Source: Blautia sp. AF19-10LB (lineage in GTDB: Bacteria; Bacillota; Clostridia; Lachnospirales; Lachnospiraceae). From it: a stretch of DNA of 44,077 bases. The stretch covers positions 1-44,077 of the forward strand of contig NZ_QTWS01000030.1 of NCBI RefSeq assembly GCF_003461245.1, read 5' to 3'. The notes below the pieces were generated by a model. That model was not told the DNA's origin. It worked only from the letters and a program-made list of their open reading frames with translations, and made no database searches. The first letter of the stretch is position 1; every line of letters starts with the position of its first letter. Position numbers and translations under genes: made by a program. This document shows, one piece after another, positions 17,015-26,278 of the stretch.

Positions 17015-17198
17015 ATTGCAGGAATGGTGTAAAATGGCACTTTGATGGAAATATGATTGCAGAAAAAAGAAGAAAGAAAAGTGATGTTAGTTACGACTAC
17101 TTTTAAAATTGAAAAGAAAAATGTCAATTTTTCTCGAATTTTGTTTATAAAAACATATGACGTTTTCTGCTATTTTCTGCTATTTCAAGAAAAAATGA

Positions 17199-17227
17199 TT
17201 GACAAAATATGGAAAAAAAGTTATTCT
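17199..17227 (+). promoter_or_regulatory. Sigma-A promoter of the first cobalamin regulon unit
   Basis: TTGACA at 17199-17204, a 17-nt A-rich spacer and TATTCT at 17222-17227. The predicted start near 17234 places the riboswitch directly at the beginning of the RNA. Confidence 0.75.
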
Positions 17228-17254
17228 ATTAAAAAAGGTAATATTGTAGAGATT

Positions 17255-17580
17255 TTATATATGAGTGGTTCGTCAAAGACTCATATATAGGAAGTTCGGT
17301 GAAAATCCGACACAGGAACGCTACTGTGATGAGCAAAAGCTACAAGTCAGGTCTATCCCTACGATATTGTGTATCAACCCTCGGTTTCAGGGCGGCACGG
17401 GTATTTTGTGACTGGGTCGTGCCATGCGTAGGGTGCGGCTTATTTTTTTGCAAGAAAAACCGCACGTTACCATCACATCTCAGAACACCAGGATATTCCC
17501 AATACGGGAGAGGAGGAGAAAGGCAGATCCAGACTCGCGATTTGTACGGGACAGAAACCGCTGTCCTAAGGAGGAACTAC
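17255..17580 (+). promoter_or_regulatory. Cobalamin riboswitch with structured expression platform
   Basis: The core reads GGAAGTTCGGTGAAAATCCG at 17290-17309, then 'CACAGGAACGCTACTGTGATG', then 'CAAGTCAGG' at 17343-17351. These match the conserved order of the cobalamin aptamer: GGAA, GGUGnAAnUCC, CGCnACUG, then a B12-box-like AGUCAGG. Downstream hairpins follow: GGCACG/CGTGCC (17393-17423), GTGCGG/CCGCAC (17433-17465) and GGACAG/CTGTCC (17551-17569). The last abuts the AAGGAGG at 17571-17577, so ligand binding could control translation as well as transcription. High cobalamin would be expected to repress the genes below. Reading frames that cross this RNA are not credible genes. The rest of the 16906-17585 gap is the sortase terminator and an AT-rich promoter region. 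Confidence 0.9.
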
Positions 17581-17585
17581 AAAAA

Positions 17586-17621
17586 ATGAGTATTCAAAAA
17601 GAAAAGGAGAGAACAAAATGA
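17586..17621 (+). CDS. 11-residue leader peptide coupled to the next gene
   Basis: This is the first ATG after the best ribosome-binding site of the leader (AAGGAGG, 17571-17577). It encodes MSIQKEKERTK and stops with an ATGA overlap on the next start at 17618. A second weaker AAAGGAGA lies inside it. The arrangement couples translation of the secreted DUF4430-like protein to a site that the riboswitch can mask. Confidence 0.5.
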   Translation: MSIQKEKERTK

Positions 17622-18190
17622 GAAAAACATTCAAAAAATTAGCAGCTGTAGCATTAGCATCCGCAATGACATTAAGCTCCAGCGTAATGGCTTCCGCAGC
17701 AACTATGAACGTTTATGTAAGAAAATGGACACAGACCAGTTCAACAAATACTTATGAAGGAACAGTAACACCGAATCCGTTTGGTCTGAATCCGGTAGTA
17801 AAAGTAAAAGGTGTAACTTCTGGTATGACTTATAAAAAAGCCCTTGAGATGGCAGAAGATGCAGGATTAACTACTACATGGGATAAAAAAAATCCAAATT
17901 ATCTTACATCTGTTGGATATGGCGATATTCTGTGGGAAAATAATGGTGCAAATCATAATGTAAACAAAGACGCAGCAGGTAATACAATTGGTGCTATTTG
18001 GAAGGGAGATTCTTGGATGTGGTATACAGGAGATAATCTTGGATATGATGTTGCAAAATATCCGGAGACTACATTAGGTGAGACATTAGTACCAGCTAAT
18101 TTAAAGGATGATGATGTCTTTTCTATGGTATTAAGCTATGATCATTCTGAGTTTGCTTGGGGAACTCCGGCAAAAGAGGATAATCAGTGA
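17618..18190 (+). CDS. Small secreted DUF4430-like (transcobalamin C-terminal-like) protein
   Basis: A 190-residue exported protein. The signal peptide spans about residues 1-28 (cleavage after 'MASAA'). The mature part is a single divergent DUF4430-like domain. The helix 'TYKKALEMAEDAGL' corresponds to the 'TVLDALK' helix. 'GDSWMWYTGDNLGYDV' corresponds to the usual 'GWMYYVNG' strand. 'LKDDDVFSMVLSYD' replaces the usual 'L-x-DGD-x-V-x-W-x-Y' end. In the vertebrate cobalamin carriers the equivalent beta domain covers the bound cofactor. It has no lipobox or wall anchor, so it is either released or bound by partner proteins. It is the first gene after a cobalamin riboswitch, which supports a cobamide-binding role. 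Its coding sequence is more AT-rich than the flanks. Confidence 0.7.
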   Translation: MRKTFKKLAAVALASAMTLSSSVMASAATMNVYVRKWTQTSSTNTYEGTVTPNPFGLNPVVKVKGVTSGMTYKKALEMAEDAGLTTTWDKKNPNYLTSVGYGDILWENNGANHNVNKDAAGNTIGAIWKGDSWMWYTGDNLGYDVAKYPETTLGETLVPANLKDDDVFSMVLSYDHSEFAWGTPAKEDNQ

Positions 18191-20340
18191 TGAAAAGAAA
18201 ATATTTAGCAGTTATCTTAAGCCTTTCAATGGCATTTTCGGTATCCAGCCCAGTAATGGCTTCTTCTGATGAAACCCAAGTTATAGAAGAAGTCTCAGAA
18301 GACTTATTAGAAGAGGAGTCTTTTGATGACGAAGCAGCGGACACTGATTTTATTGAAGATGATATTGATGAGGTGGCTACAACAGCAGAAGCAACTGATG
18401 ATTTTGATACTGCACAATTTCCTGATATCGAGGAAGATTTTGGAGATGGAAGCGGTAGTGTTGTTGCAGTAGGTGATGGTGAAACATCTGAGGATGGCTG
18501 GACGACATTGGAGAAAGAATCTAGTATTTCTTTTAAGTATGATGAAAGTAACAAAACATTATATTTTAAGTGTTCTGGAACAGCAGAGATGCCATCAAAT
18601 AATCAATCAGGAAGCACAGCTCAATGGGCTTTAGCATTAAAAAATAAAACAAAAGAAGTAGAAAAAGTTGTAATAGGTGAGGGTATTACTAAAATAGGTC
18701 AGAACAATTTTGATAATACGTATTCAGATTGGCCTAATTTGAAAGAAGTAGATCTTGCGTCTACGGTTACAACAATTGGTAATGCTTCATTTTGTGATGT
18801 TGCTGCTTTACAGACAATCAATTTAAATGATGTAGAAAAAATTGAACAAGGTGGATTAGCAGGAACTGGCATAGAACAGGCTGTGTTTGATAAAGAACAG
18901 GTTGAAATAGGTGGTTCAGCATTTGAAAGTTGTACTAATTTGAAATCGGTATCTGTGAAAGACATTATAAACTGGGGAGATGCTTCATTTTCCGGTTGCA
19001 GAAGTCTTACAACATTTTTATGTGAGAAACCAATTGAAGAATTGCCACGACAGACATTTAAAAGGTGTGTTGCGTTATCTACATGTGCTATAACAGGCGT
19101 AAAAAAGGTTGGAGCATCTGCTTTTGCATCATGCGCATCTTTGACTTCGTTTGATTTTTCAAATGTAACAATTTTGAATGGAATGGCATTTCAAGGGGCA
19201 GGACTGACAAAGGTTGCTTTTACCACTAAGGATTTAACTTTGGCATACGGAGTATTAGATTGCGAGAATTTGGTAGGAATCTGCTATCCAGGAACTGCAG
19301 AAGAATGGAAAAATGTATCAGAAGATGCTGAAATTGCAGATACAATTGCTGTTCATTGTAAGGCTGACACAGTAGAAGCAAAAGCAGCAACTTGTACAGA
19401 AGATGGTTGGAAAGAAGTAGGTGTTTGTGAAGTATGCGGTGAACATTATTCTTATCCAACTGATGAAAATAAACTTCCCGCAACCGGACATACATGGTCA
19501 GAAGATTATGTAGTGGATAAGGAAGCTACCTGCTCTGAAGCTGGTGAAAAGAGTAAACACTGTACAGTCTGTGATGCAAAAGAAGACGTGCAGGAGATTC
19601 CGGCACTTGGACATGATTTCGTCTCCAAGGTAACAAAGAAAGCAACCTGCACAGCAGATGGCACGCTTACTTATACTTGTAGCAGATGTGATGAAACAAA
19701 GACAGAAACCATCAAAGCAACAGGTCACAAGTGGAGCAACTGGAAAAGAACAGCAGCAGCTACAGTATTTAAACCAGAAGTTCAGACCAGAAAATGCTCT
19801 GCATGCAATAAGAGTGAAACCAGAAATGTAGGTAAAAAGCTTGCACCGAAAGCAACTCTTAACGCTTCTACTGTAACCTTAAAAGTAAAACAGTCTACTT
19901 CCAGACTTAAAGTTACCAGACTTGCAAAAGGTGATTATGTGAAATCCTGGAAATCTTCTAATAGAAAGATTTTCACAGTAAGCGGCAAGTCTAACGGAAC
20001 CTGCAAGATCACTGGCAAAAAGAGTGGAACTGCGAAACTGCAGATTACCCTTGCCAGTGGACTGAAGAAGACCGTTAAGGTAAGAGTTCAGACAGCAGCA
20101 GTAAAAACCTCAAAAATCACAGTATCCAAAAATGTAACTGTTCGGAAAGGAAAGAGAGTGACACTGAAGCCAGTCGTAACTCCATTCACATCCCGTCAGA
20201 AGGTTACTTATACAAGTTCCAACAAAAAGATTGCAACCGTTTCTTCCAAGGGCGTTGTAACCGGAAAGAAAAAAGGTACTGTAAAAATAACAGTAAAATC
20301 CGGATCTAAATCCGTTAAAGTGACTGTCAAGGTAAAATAA
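18190..20340 (+). CDS. BspA-type leucine-rich-repeat surface protein with Cys-rich and Big_2-like C-terminus
   Basis: A 716-residue exported protein. The ATG at 18190 overlaps the previous stop (TGATG), with AGAGGA upstream. A signal peptide (about 1-25) is followed by an acidic linker (26-95). LRR_5-type repeats at about 135-360 show 'I-x-x-x-A-F-x-x-C-x-x-L'. Cys-pair repeats at about 397-512 show 'ATC-x(n)-CxxC' and 'ALGHDF'. The last ~200 residues form a Lys-rich Big_2-like double domain shared with two other proteins of this locus. There is no LPxTG-type signal, so the basic C-terminus may hold the protein on the wall. The riboswitch context suggests a cobamide-scavenging surface complex. 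The LRR may bind a partner, but this is inference. Confidence 0.8.
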   Translation: MKRKYLAVILSLSMAFSVSSPVMASSDETQVIEEVSEDLLEEESFDDEAADTDFIEDDIDEVATTAEATDDFDTAQFPDIEEDFGDGSGSVVAVGDGETSEDGWTTLEKESSISFKYDESNKTLYFKCSGTAEMPSNNQSGSTAQWALALKNKTKEVEKVVIGEGITKIGQNNFDNTYSDWPNLKEVDLASTVTTIGNASFCDVAALQTINLNDVEKIEQGGLAGTGIEQAVFDKEQVEIGGSAFESCTNLKSVSVKDIINWGDASFSGCRSLTTFLCEKPIEELPRQTFKRCVALSTCAITGVKKVGASAFASCASLTSFDFSNVTILNGMAFQGAGLTKVAFTTKDLTLAYGVLDCENLVGICYPGTAEEWKNVSEDAEIADTIAVHCKADTVEAKAATCTEDGWKEVGVCEVCGEHYSYPTDENKLPATGHTWSEDYVVDKEATCSEAGEKSKHCTVCDAKEDVQEIPALGHDFVSKVTKKATCTADGTLTYTCSRCDETKTETIKATGHKWSNWKRTAAATVFKPEVQTRKCSACNKSETRNVGKKLAPKATLNASTVTLKVKQSTSRLKVTRLAKGDYVKSWKSSNRKIFTVSGKSNGTCKITGKKSGTAKLQITLASGLKKTVKVRVQTAAVKTSKITVSKNVTVRKGKRVTLKPVVTPFTSRQKVTYTSSNKKIATVSSKGVVTGKKKGTVKITVKSGSKSVKVTVKVK

Positions 20341-20353
20341 TTAAGAGTTGAAG

Positions 20354-20388
20354 AGCTCTTCTTCCGTGAGGAAGAGGAGCTTTTTTTA
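20354..20388 (+). terminator. Rho-independent terminator/attenuator
   Basis: AGCTCTTCTTCC (20354-20365) pairs with GGAAGAGGAGCT (20370-20381) with one G-T wobble, then T7. The next start is only 14 nt beyond the T-run and has no visible promoter, so this probably sets a stoichiometry step inside the unit. Confidence 0.8.
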
Positions 20389-20401
20389 AAGAAGGGACAA
20401 A

Positions 20402-23400
20402 ATGAAAAAAACAAAATTGTGGAAAAGGATTGCCGGATGGCTGCTGGTATTTTTGTTAGTACTACAGCTTCCGGTAAATGCATTTGCAGAAGACTGGAAT
20501 GCTAATGAGGCGTATACATCCGAAGAAACAGATTTGGCCGGTCAGGACATTCTGGAAGAAGATATTTCTGCAGATGAGCAGCTGGATTCGGAAGAAGGGA
20601 CACTATCCGATGATTCGGTTGATCTTGTGGAAGAAGATTCGGATGATATTCAGGCAACAGAGAATGGAGATTCCGATCCTGATCTGGATATGGAAGAGCA
20701 GGACACAGGTGAAGGTGAATTTACAGATGAAAGTGCTGCTCTTTTCAGTGATGGAACAGACCAGTCTGAAGGAGAAACAGGAGCAGCAAAAGAAATACAG
20801 GTAACTGTCAGTGTCAGTAAAGATGGAAAATTCCTTGATGACAAAGATGGACAGCTTATGGCAGGACGTACTGTGACGTTGAGTGGGCAGTCTTCTTACA
20901 CTATGGATGATGCCCTTAGGATAGCCCATGATCTGTATTACTCTGGCGGTGCAGCAGCCGGCTATGATTTTCGTGAAGATGAAAGTGGAAGCTATGATGG
21001 TCTGATCTATAAGCTCTGGGGATATGACCGGGATTCGGTGCCCGGCATTCGATTCGCACTGAATAATGACAGTGCGAATTATCAGGAATCCCTTACCAGG
21101 AGCGTTGAAGATGGAGACAGCCTTCATTTTTATATCCAACAGAGAAAAGGAAAAGACCGATTTGCCTTTTTTACCGAAACAGAAGAAACGGTCACACAGG
21201 GAGAAACTATAACCTTACGGCTGCGCCAAAGCAATGTATATGGAACTGCATTTTCAGACTGCAGCGGGGCATCCGTTTATATTGATGGTGTGAAACAGGA
21301 AGGACTGCTCACAGATTCGGAAGGGCGGGTTACACTTCCTGCTTTGGAGGCAAGAGATGTTCCCTATTTCGTTACAGCAGAAAAACTGGTGGAAACAGAA
21401 GATGGTTCGCCGGCAACCGCAATCTCAGCGGCTTATGCTAATGTAACAGTTGTTCCGGCATCCGGACAGACGGGGGATTATCTCGATGCGGTGAGTCTGA
21501 AGATCACAGACGGGGAAACCCAGAAAGAATACCGTCTTGATGGATTAAATTCTGAAAGTGCATTCATGCTGCCTATGGAGCTGAGTCATGGACAGATGGC
21601 TCTGCATGTGGACACGAAAGACAGTTTTCCGGAAAACGGATCGGTCTATGCGGTATACACGAATCCGGCTGATGAAACCATATGTAGGGTGAAACTGGAT
21701 AAGAATGACTTTTCATTATTAAGGGGTACCAGTGTTAAGTACAGCTATAAAGCAATTCAGACAATCAGGCTTGAGGTACGGCAGGAGGGAAGTGTTGTCC
21801 AGTCTGTACAGATTCCTGTTTCTTATAAGACCCATCTTACGGAACTAACACTGGAAGATTCCTGGGGACATAAACTCGGAGGTGATCTGAAAGACACACT
21901 GGATGACCAGCAGATGGAAGTGCTTGTTCCGCAGAATACGAAATATATCAACATTAATGCATGGGCTCCCGGCTGGGCATATCTTTCCAATTATCCGGAA
22001 TTGTTATCTTTAGACGGAGCGGAACTTACACAAAGTACCTTTGGCTTAAGATTTACCCCTGACTGGGACCAGCACAGTGAATATAAATTATGTATCCATT
22101 TACCGGAAAGTGAAGAGAAATATATTGCGGAAGCTACCGATTATACAATCATTTTTAAGAAGGGCGAGACCGACTATACACCGGTTCTTTCTTACCAGGG
22201 ACAGGAACCGGACAGATATGGCTTTATGCAGGATGAAGAAGCAGATCCATTTATAATACAGCCGGAGGTACTGCGGGAAGATGAGGGAAGACTGTCCTAT
22301 CAGTGGTATCAAGGAAATACATCTGACCAGATGGAAGAGATCGAAGGTGCTGTTGCATCATCCTATCAGGTACCAACAGATACCCCCCATTATTATAATT
22401 ATTACAAATGTATTGTTTCCTATGAGATAGATGGAAAAACTTATTCTGCTGAAAGCGGCTTATATCGTGTAAGGGTATATCCTCTGACTTTGGAGGCTCC
22501 ACAGATCACAAAGCAGCCAGCAGATATAACCGGGGTGAAGGGAGTACCGCTGCAGGATAAATTATCTGTAGAGATTTCTGATATAAAACAGTCAGACGTT
22601 AAGGCAAGATATCAATGGTATAAAAATACGGAAAATGGCACCACAAATGGAACGCTGATTCCAGGTGCAACGGAATCTTCCTATGAACCGGATATAAAAG
22701 AGGCAGGAAAGACTTATTATTACTGCAGGATCCGGTATCAGCTGGATGCACGTACCCAGAAAAAAGATAAGACGATAAATAGTGCATTTGTATATTCAGA
22801 CACCGCCTGTGTCACCGTCACAGAAGCCCCTCTTCCATGGGAGGGAAACGGAAGTGAAAGTTCCCCATACCTTCTTAAGACAGCTTCAGATATTGAGGCA
22901 TTGCGTGACAAGGTAAATACAGAGGGATTTTCCTTTGAAAATACATACTTCCAGCTTACAGCAGATATCACCCTGCCAACTGGATGGAAGCCTATTGGTG
23001 TGACAAAAGATGGAAAGAAAGATCTGCATAACGGTGCGAATCTGAATGTATTCAGTGGTATCTTTGATGGAAACAACCATACAGTGACTATCCCGGAAGG
23101 TGGTCTTCCGCTGTTCGGATATGTGCAAAATACCAGGATCAGAAACCTGAACATCTATGGAACAAAGATTGCCGGATATGGTCTGGTCAACAACTTTGAA
23201 GGTGTCGGACTCTCCGGAACGGCTGTTGAGATAGACAATGTAACCTTAAAGAGCGGATCCAGCACTCTGAAAGCAGGACTTCTGGGTGCGAATAAGACCA
23301 TGAGTCCTTATGCCGGATGTTCTTCTTCCTTTGAAGCAACAGTACGGAATTGTACCATTGAAAAGGATGTTGTCATTGGATATGACAAAGATATGAATGA

Positions 23401-25564
23401 AATCGGTGCGATTGCTGGACGTATGCAGGGTACCGTAGAAAACTGTGTAAGCTATGCTGACGTTTACGGAACCAGTTATGTTGGCGGCATCATCGGAACC
23501 CGGGACAATGCCATGGGCAACTGCTCTGTGATCGGCTGTAAGTTCTACGGCACAGTGGAAGCTTCCGGTGAAGTGGCTGGTGGTATTGCGGGTGGCGGTT
23601 ATGACAATTCTACAGCCCCGAACGGATGCAAGATCACCATCAACAGCTGCAGTTCAGAGGGAAGCATCACCGGTTCTGACAAGGTGGGAGGAATCCTTGG
23701 TGGAGACCTCTATGTGGCACAAACCTGGAATAACTGCACTTATACCTTTAAGAACAATTCCTTTACAGGAACAGTACAGGCAACAAAGGCAGATGCAGCA
23801 TATGTAGGAGGTATCATTGGTTTTTATGACAGCCTGAACCGGATCGATGATATCACCAACAATTATTATGCAAAAGACTGCGGGGCAGATAAAGGAATCG
23901 GTTTTGTAAGATACATTGATACCAACTGTCTGACCCATGAGACGGCAAGCGGAGCCACTTATGTCAATACAGAAAAAGAAACCACCAGCTGCCCGAAGGT
24001 GGAAGGCTGTGGATGGCAGACCGGATATAACCGGACGGATGATCCACTGGGGGCAGACCTGGAAAAACTGGTCTCTACAGAAGGCCTGCGTGTTTATGTG
24101 GATTCCCTGGAGCTGACTGGTGATTACCGGACAGAGTTTTACCTTGGGGAGGACCTGGATCTCAGTGGAATGAAAGTGGTTGCTGTGATCAGTGACGGAA
24201 CAAGACAGGAGCTTTCGCTGACAGATCTTACCATAGAGGGATATAACAAGGATAAACGTGGGGAACAGAAACTGAAAATTTCCTATAAGGAAGCATTCGT
24301 GGAACTGACCGTTAAGGTATTGAAAAAAAATGCCGGTACGATCACGGTAAGCTTTACGCTTCTCGGAGACTCTGTTCATGGCAGTGCGAAAGAGGATCAG
24401 GAACACACCCTGCGAAAAGGAAATCTGGATACCTGGATCGCAGCAAAAGATTACACGATCGATGGAAATGCCAACGTCCTGGAACTCTTAAAAGAAGTGC
24501 TGTCCAAAAATGGAATGAGCTGCCGCACATTAAGGGATGAGACCTACATTGCCGGAATCACGAAGGATGGTCAGGAGCTTGCAGAGTTTTCCAACGGACA
24601 GAACTCCGGCTGGATGTATACTTTAAATGGAATTCACCCGGATCTTGGAGTAAAAGAGCAGTACCTGGAAGACGGGGATGAGATCGTATTCCATTATACC
24701 GATGATTATACCCTGGAACATGATCATGTATGGGACAGCAAATGGAATTTTGATAAGGATGCCCACTGGCATGAGTGTGTTGCCATGTATGGAAAATGTG
24801 ACATCACGGATAACACGAAAAAGGGTGGTTACCAGAAGCATTCCTATGGAAAAGGAAAGCAGATCAAGGCTGCTACTTATAAGACAACCGGACTGATGAG
24901 ATATACCTGCCAGGTCTGCGGATACGAAAAGACGGAAACTATTCCGGTGATCGCACATACGCATAAATACACCTGGAAAACTACGGCAAAAGCTACGGTA
25001 TTCCGTCCGGCGAAGCAGGAAGGAACCTGTTCCCTCTGTGGTAAAAAACAGACACGGAATTATGGAAGCAAATTAAAGGCGGCCATAAAACTGAACGTAT
25101 CTTCCCTTACCCTGCGGCGGAAGCAGACCACTACGAAAGTGAAAGTTTCCATGGCATACGGGGATTCTATAAAGTCCTGGGCTTCCAGCAACAAAAAGAT
25201 CGTGACCGTTTATAAGAACGGAAAGATCAAAGCCGGAACCAAAACAGGAACGGCAAAGATCACCGTTACCTTAAAGAGTGGAAAGAAAGCGACTCTGAAA
25301 GTAAAAGTCCAGACTGCAAAGGTAAAGACTACGAAGATCAGCGGCCTCAAGAAAAAACTGACCATCAAGAAAGGAAAGAGTGTTACTTTAAAACCAGTGG
25401 TCAGCCCGATCACTTCCCAGGAGAAAGTGACCTACCGTTCTTCCAACAAGAAGATTGCAACAGTCAGCTCGAAGGGCGTGATTAAAGGCCGGAGAAAAGG
25501 AACCGTTACCATCACAGTTAAATCTGGAAAGGTGACAAAAAAGATAAAAATTACAGTTAAGTAA
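20402..25564 (+). CDS. Giant surface protein with two DUF4430-like domains, beta-helix and Big_2-like C-terminus
   Basis: A 1720-residue exported protein. The order is a signal peptide (1-30); an acidic linker to about 130; a DUF4430-like domain (about 134-256, with 'TMDDALRIAHDLYY' and 'VEDGDSLHFYIQQ'); beta-sandwich/Ig-like regions to about 805; and a right-handed beta-helix of GLUG-type repeats (about 812-1180, 'VGGIIG', 'AGGIAGG', 'VGGILGG'). Next come a Big_3-like Ig domain (about 1235-1315), a clear DUF4430 domain (about 1356-1437, 'NSGWMYTLNG' and 'LEDGDEIVFHYT'), a His/Cys-rich segment, and the shared Lys-rich Big_2-like module (about 1520-1720). The two transcobalamin-like beta domains and the riboswitch context suggest surface cobamide binding. 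There is no sortase signal. An AAGGGA ribosome-binding site precedes the start. Confidence 0.82.
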   Translation: MKKTKLWKRIAGWLLVFLLVLQLPVNAFAEDWNANEAYTSEETDLAGQDILEEDISADEQLDSEEGTLSDDSVDLVEEDSDDIQATENGDSDPDLDMEEQDTGEGEFTDESAALFSDGTDQSEGETGAAKEIQVTVSVSKDGKFLDDKDGQLMAGRTVTLSGQSSYTMDDALRIAHDLYYSGGAAAGYDFREDESGSYDGLIYKLWGYDRDSVPGIRFALNNDSANYQESLTRSVEDGDSLHFYIQQRKGKDRFAFFTETEETVTQGETITLRLRQSNVYGTAFSDCSGASVYIDGVKQEGLLTDSEGRVTLPALEARDVPYFVTAEKLVETEDGSPATAISAAYANVTVVPASGQTGDYLDAVSLKITDGETQKEYRLDGLNSESAFMLPMELSHGQMALHVDTKDSFPENGSVYAVYTNPADETICRVKLDKNDFSLLRGTSVKYSYKAIQTIRLEVRQEGSVVQSVQIPVSYKTHLTELTLEDSWGHKLGGDLKDTLDDQQMEVLVPQNTKYININAWAPGWAYLSNYPELLSLDGAELTQSTFGLRFTPDWDQHSEYKLCIHLPESEEKYIAEATDYTIIFKKGETDYTPVLSYQGQEPDRYGFMQDEEADPFIIQPEVLREDEGRLSYQWYQGNTSDQMEEIEGAVASSYQVPTDTPHYYNYYKCIVSYEIDGKTYSAESGLYRVRVYPLTLEAPQITKQPADITGVKGVPLQDKLSVEISDIKQSDVKARYQWYKNTENGTTNGTLIPGATESSYEPDIKEAGKTYYYCRIRYQLDARTQKKDKTINSAFVYSDTACVTVTEAPLPWEGNGSESSPYLLKTASDIEALRDKVNTEGFSFENTYFQLTADITLPTGWKPIGVTKDGKKDLHNGANLNVFSGIFDGNNHTVTIPEGGLPLFGYVQNTRIRNLNIYGTKIAGYGLVNNFEGVGLSGTAVEIDNVTLKSGSSTLKAGLLGANKTMSPYAGCSSSFEATVRNCTIEKDVVIGYDKDMNEIGAIAGRMQGTVENCVSYADVYGTSYVGGIIGTRDNAMGNCSVIGCKFYGTVEASGEVAGGIAGGGYDNSTAPNGCKITINSCSSEGSITGSDKVGGILGGDLYVAQTWNNCTYTFKNNSFTGTVQATKADAAYVGGIIGFYDSLNRIDDITNNYYAKDCGADKGIGFVRYIDTNCLTHETASGATYVNTEKETTSCPKVEGCGWQTGYNRTDDPLGADLEKLVSTEGLRVYVDSLELTGDYRTEFYLGEDLDLSGMKVVAVISDGTRQELSLTDLTIEGYNKDKRGEQKLKISYKEAFVELTVKVLKKNAGTITVSFTLLGDSVHGSAKEDQEHTLRKGNLDTWIAAKDYTIDGNANVLELLKEVLSKNGMSCRTLRDETYIAGITKDGQELAEFSNGQNSGWMYTLNGIHPDLGVKEQYLEDGDEIVFHYTDDYTLEHDHVWDSKWNFDKDAHWHECVAMYGKCDITDNTKKGGYQKHSYGKGKQIKAATYKTTGLMRYTCQVCGYEKTETIPVIAHTHKYTWKTTAKATVFRPAKQEGTCSLCGKKQTRNYGSKLKAAIKLNVSSLTLRRKQTTTKVKVSMAYGDSIKSWASSNKKIVTVYKNGKIKAGTKTGTAKITVTLKSGKKATLKVKVQTAKVKTTKISGLKKKLTIKKGKSVTLKPVVSPITSQEKVTYRSSNKKIATVSSKGVIKGRRKGTVTITVKSGKVTKKIKITVK

Positions 25565-25579
25565 ACAGAGTAAGGGTGT

Positions 25580-25619
25580 AAAAGGTATCAAAAATCAAAT
25601 AGTGTTTTTGGTACCTTTT
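25580..25619. terminator. Long AT-rich hairpin, bidirectional terminator
   Basis: A 15-bp stem (25580-25594 with 25605-25619, one T-G wobble) has a T-rich 3' arm and an A-rich 5' arm. It lies between the giant surface protein and the DUF4430 lipoprotein gene, which starts only 20 nt later. It therefore probably attenuates instead of ending transcription completely. Confidence 0.7.
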
Positions 25620-25638
25620 CATCCGATAGAGGATAATT

Positions 25639-26172
25639 ATGAAACAACTGAAAAAAATATATTGGAAACGGATCGGGGTAATAGGAATCAGCTGTTTTAT
25701 GCTTTTGTGGAGCTGTCTCCTTACGGGCTGTGGAATCGGAAAAGGGGATTCCGGAAAACCTGCTGCCTGTACCATTTCGATAGACTGCCAGACGATCCTT
25801 GACAATATCGGTGATCTAAAAGAAACCAAAAAAGAATTTGTTCCGGAGAATGGCTGGATACTTCCGGAAATGGAAGTTAAATTTACTACGGGCGATACCG
25901 TATTTGACATCTTAAAAAAGATCTGCGGGGAAAAGAACATCCAGCTCTCTTCCAAATACACCCCGTTATATAAAAGCTATTACGTGGAAGGCATCAATCA
26001 GCTTTATGAATTTGACTGCGGAAAAAATTCTGGCTGGATGTACAGTGTAAATGGAGAGTTCCCGAATTATGGGGCTTCCAGTTATAAGCCCAAAGATGGG
26101 GATAAGATTGAATGGAAGTATACCTGCAATCTTGGAAGTGATGTTGGAAACCCATACAAAGATAAGAAGTAA
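25639..26172 (+). CDS. DUF4430 (transcobalamin C-terminal-like) lipoprotein
   Basis: A 177-residue lipoprotein. A hydrophobic signal ends in the lipobox LTGC (Cys at about residue 31). The mature part is one canonical DUF4430 domain. 'TVFDILKKICGEKN' is the first helix, 'YYVEGINQLYEFDCG' the strand before the 'NSGWMYSVNGEFPNYGASSY' motif, and 'PKDGDKIEWKYT' the closing strand. This domain is homologous to the C-terminal beta domain of vertebrate transcobalamin and intrinsic factor. Here it would be tethered to the outer face of the membrane, where it could present a cobamide to the ECF transporter encoded just downstream. It lacks the alpha-toroid half, which appears separately at 31702-32670. 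Confidence 0.88.
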   Translation: MKQLKKIYWKRIGVIGISCFMLLWSCLLTGCGIGKGDSGKPAACTISIDCQTILDNIGDLKETKKEFVPENGWILPEMEVKFTTGDTVFDILKKICGEKNIQLSSKYTPLYKSYYVEGINQLYEFDCGKNSGWMYSVNGEFPNYGASSYKPKDGDKIEWKYTCNLGSDVGNPYKDKK

Positions 26173-26231
26173 AGAAATTGTGAAAAATAGTTAAACTGGT
26201 ATGAGATAAAGACCAGAAACATTGGCGAACA

Positions 26232-26260
26232 TTGACAGAAATAAGGCGTATCGTTATAAT
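26232..26260 (+). promoter_or_regulatory. Consensus sigma-A promoter of the ECF/cobalamin operon
   Basis: TTGACA (26232-26237), exactly 17 nt, then TATAAT (26255-26260): a perfect consensus promoter. The predicted start near 26267 lies a few nt before the riboswitch. Confidence 0.88.
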
Positions 26261-26278
26261 TAGAATAACAAAAAAATC

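Noticed and set aside
17057..17290. A 77-codon frame upstream of the first riboswitch
   Set aside because: It covers the promoter and the start of the riboswitch, is AT-rich and Lys/Ile-rich by composition, and no good ribosome-binding site precedes it.
17299..17589. A 96-codon frame across the first riboswitch
   Set aside because: It lies on the conserved cobalamin aptamer and expression platform, has no ribosome-binding site and its product has no protein-like pattern. The RNA explains the conservation.
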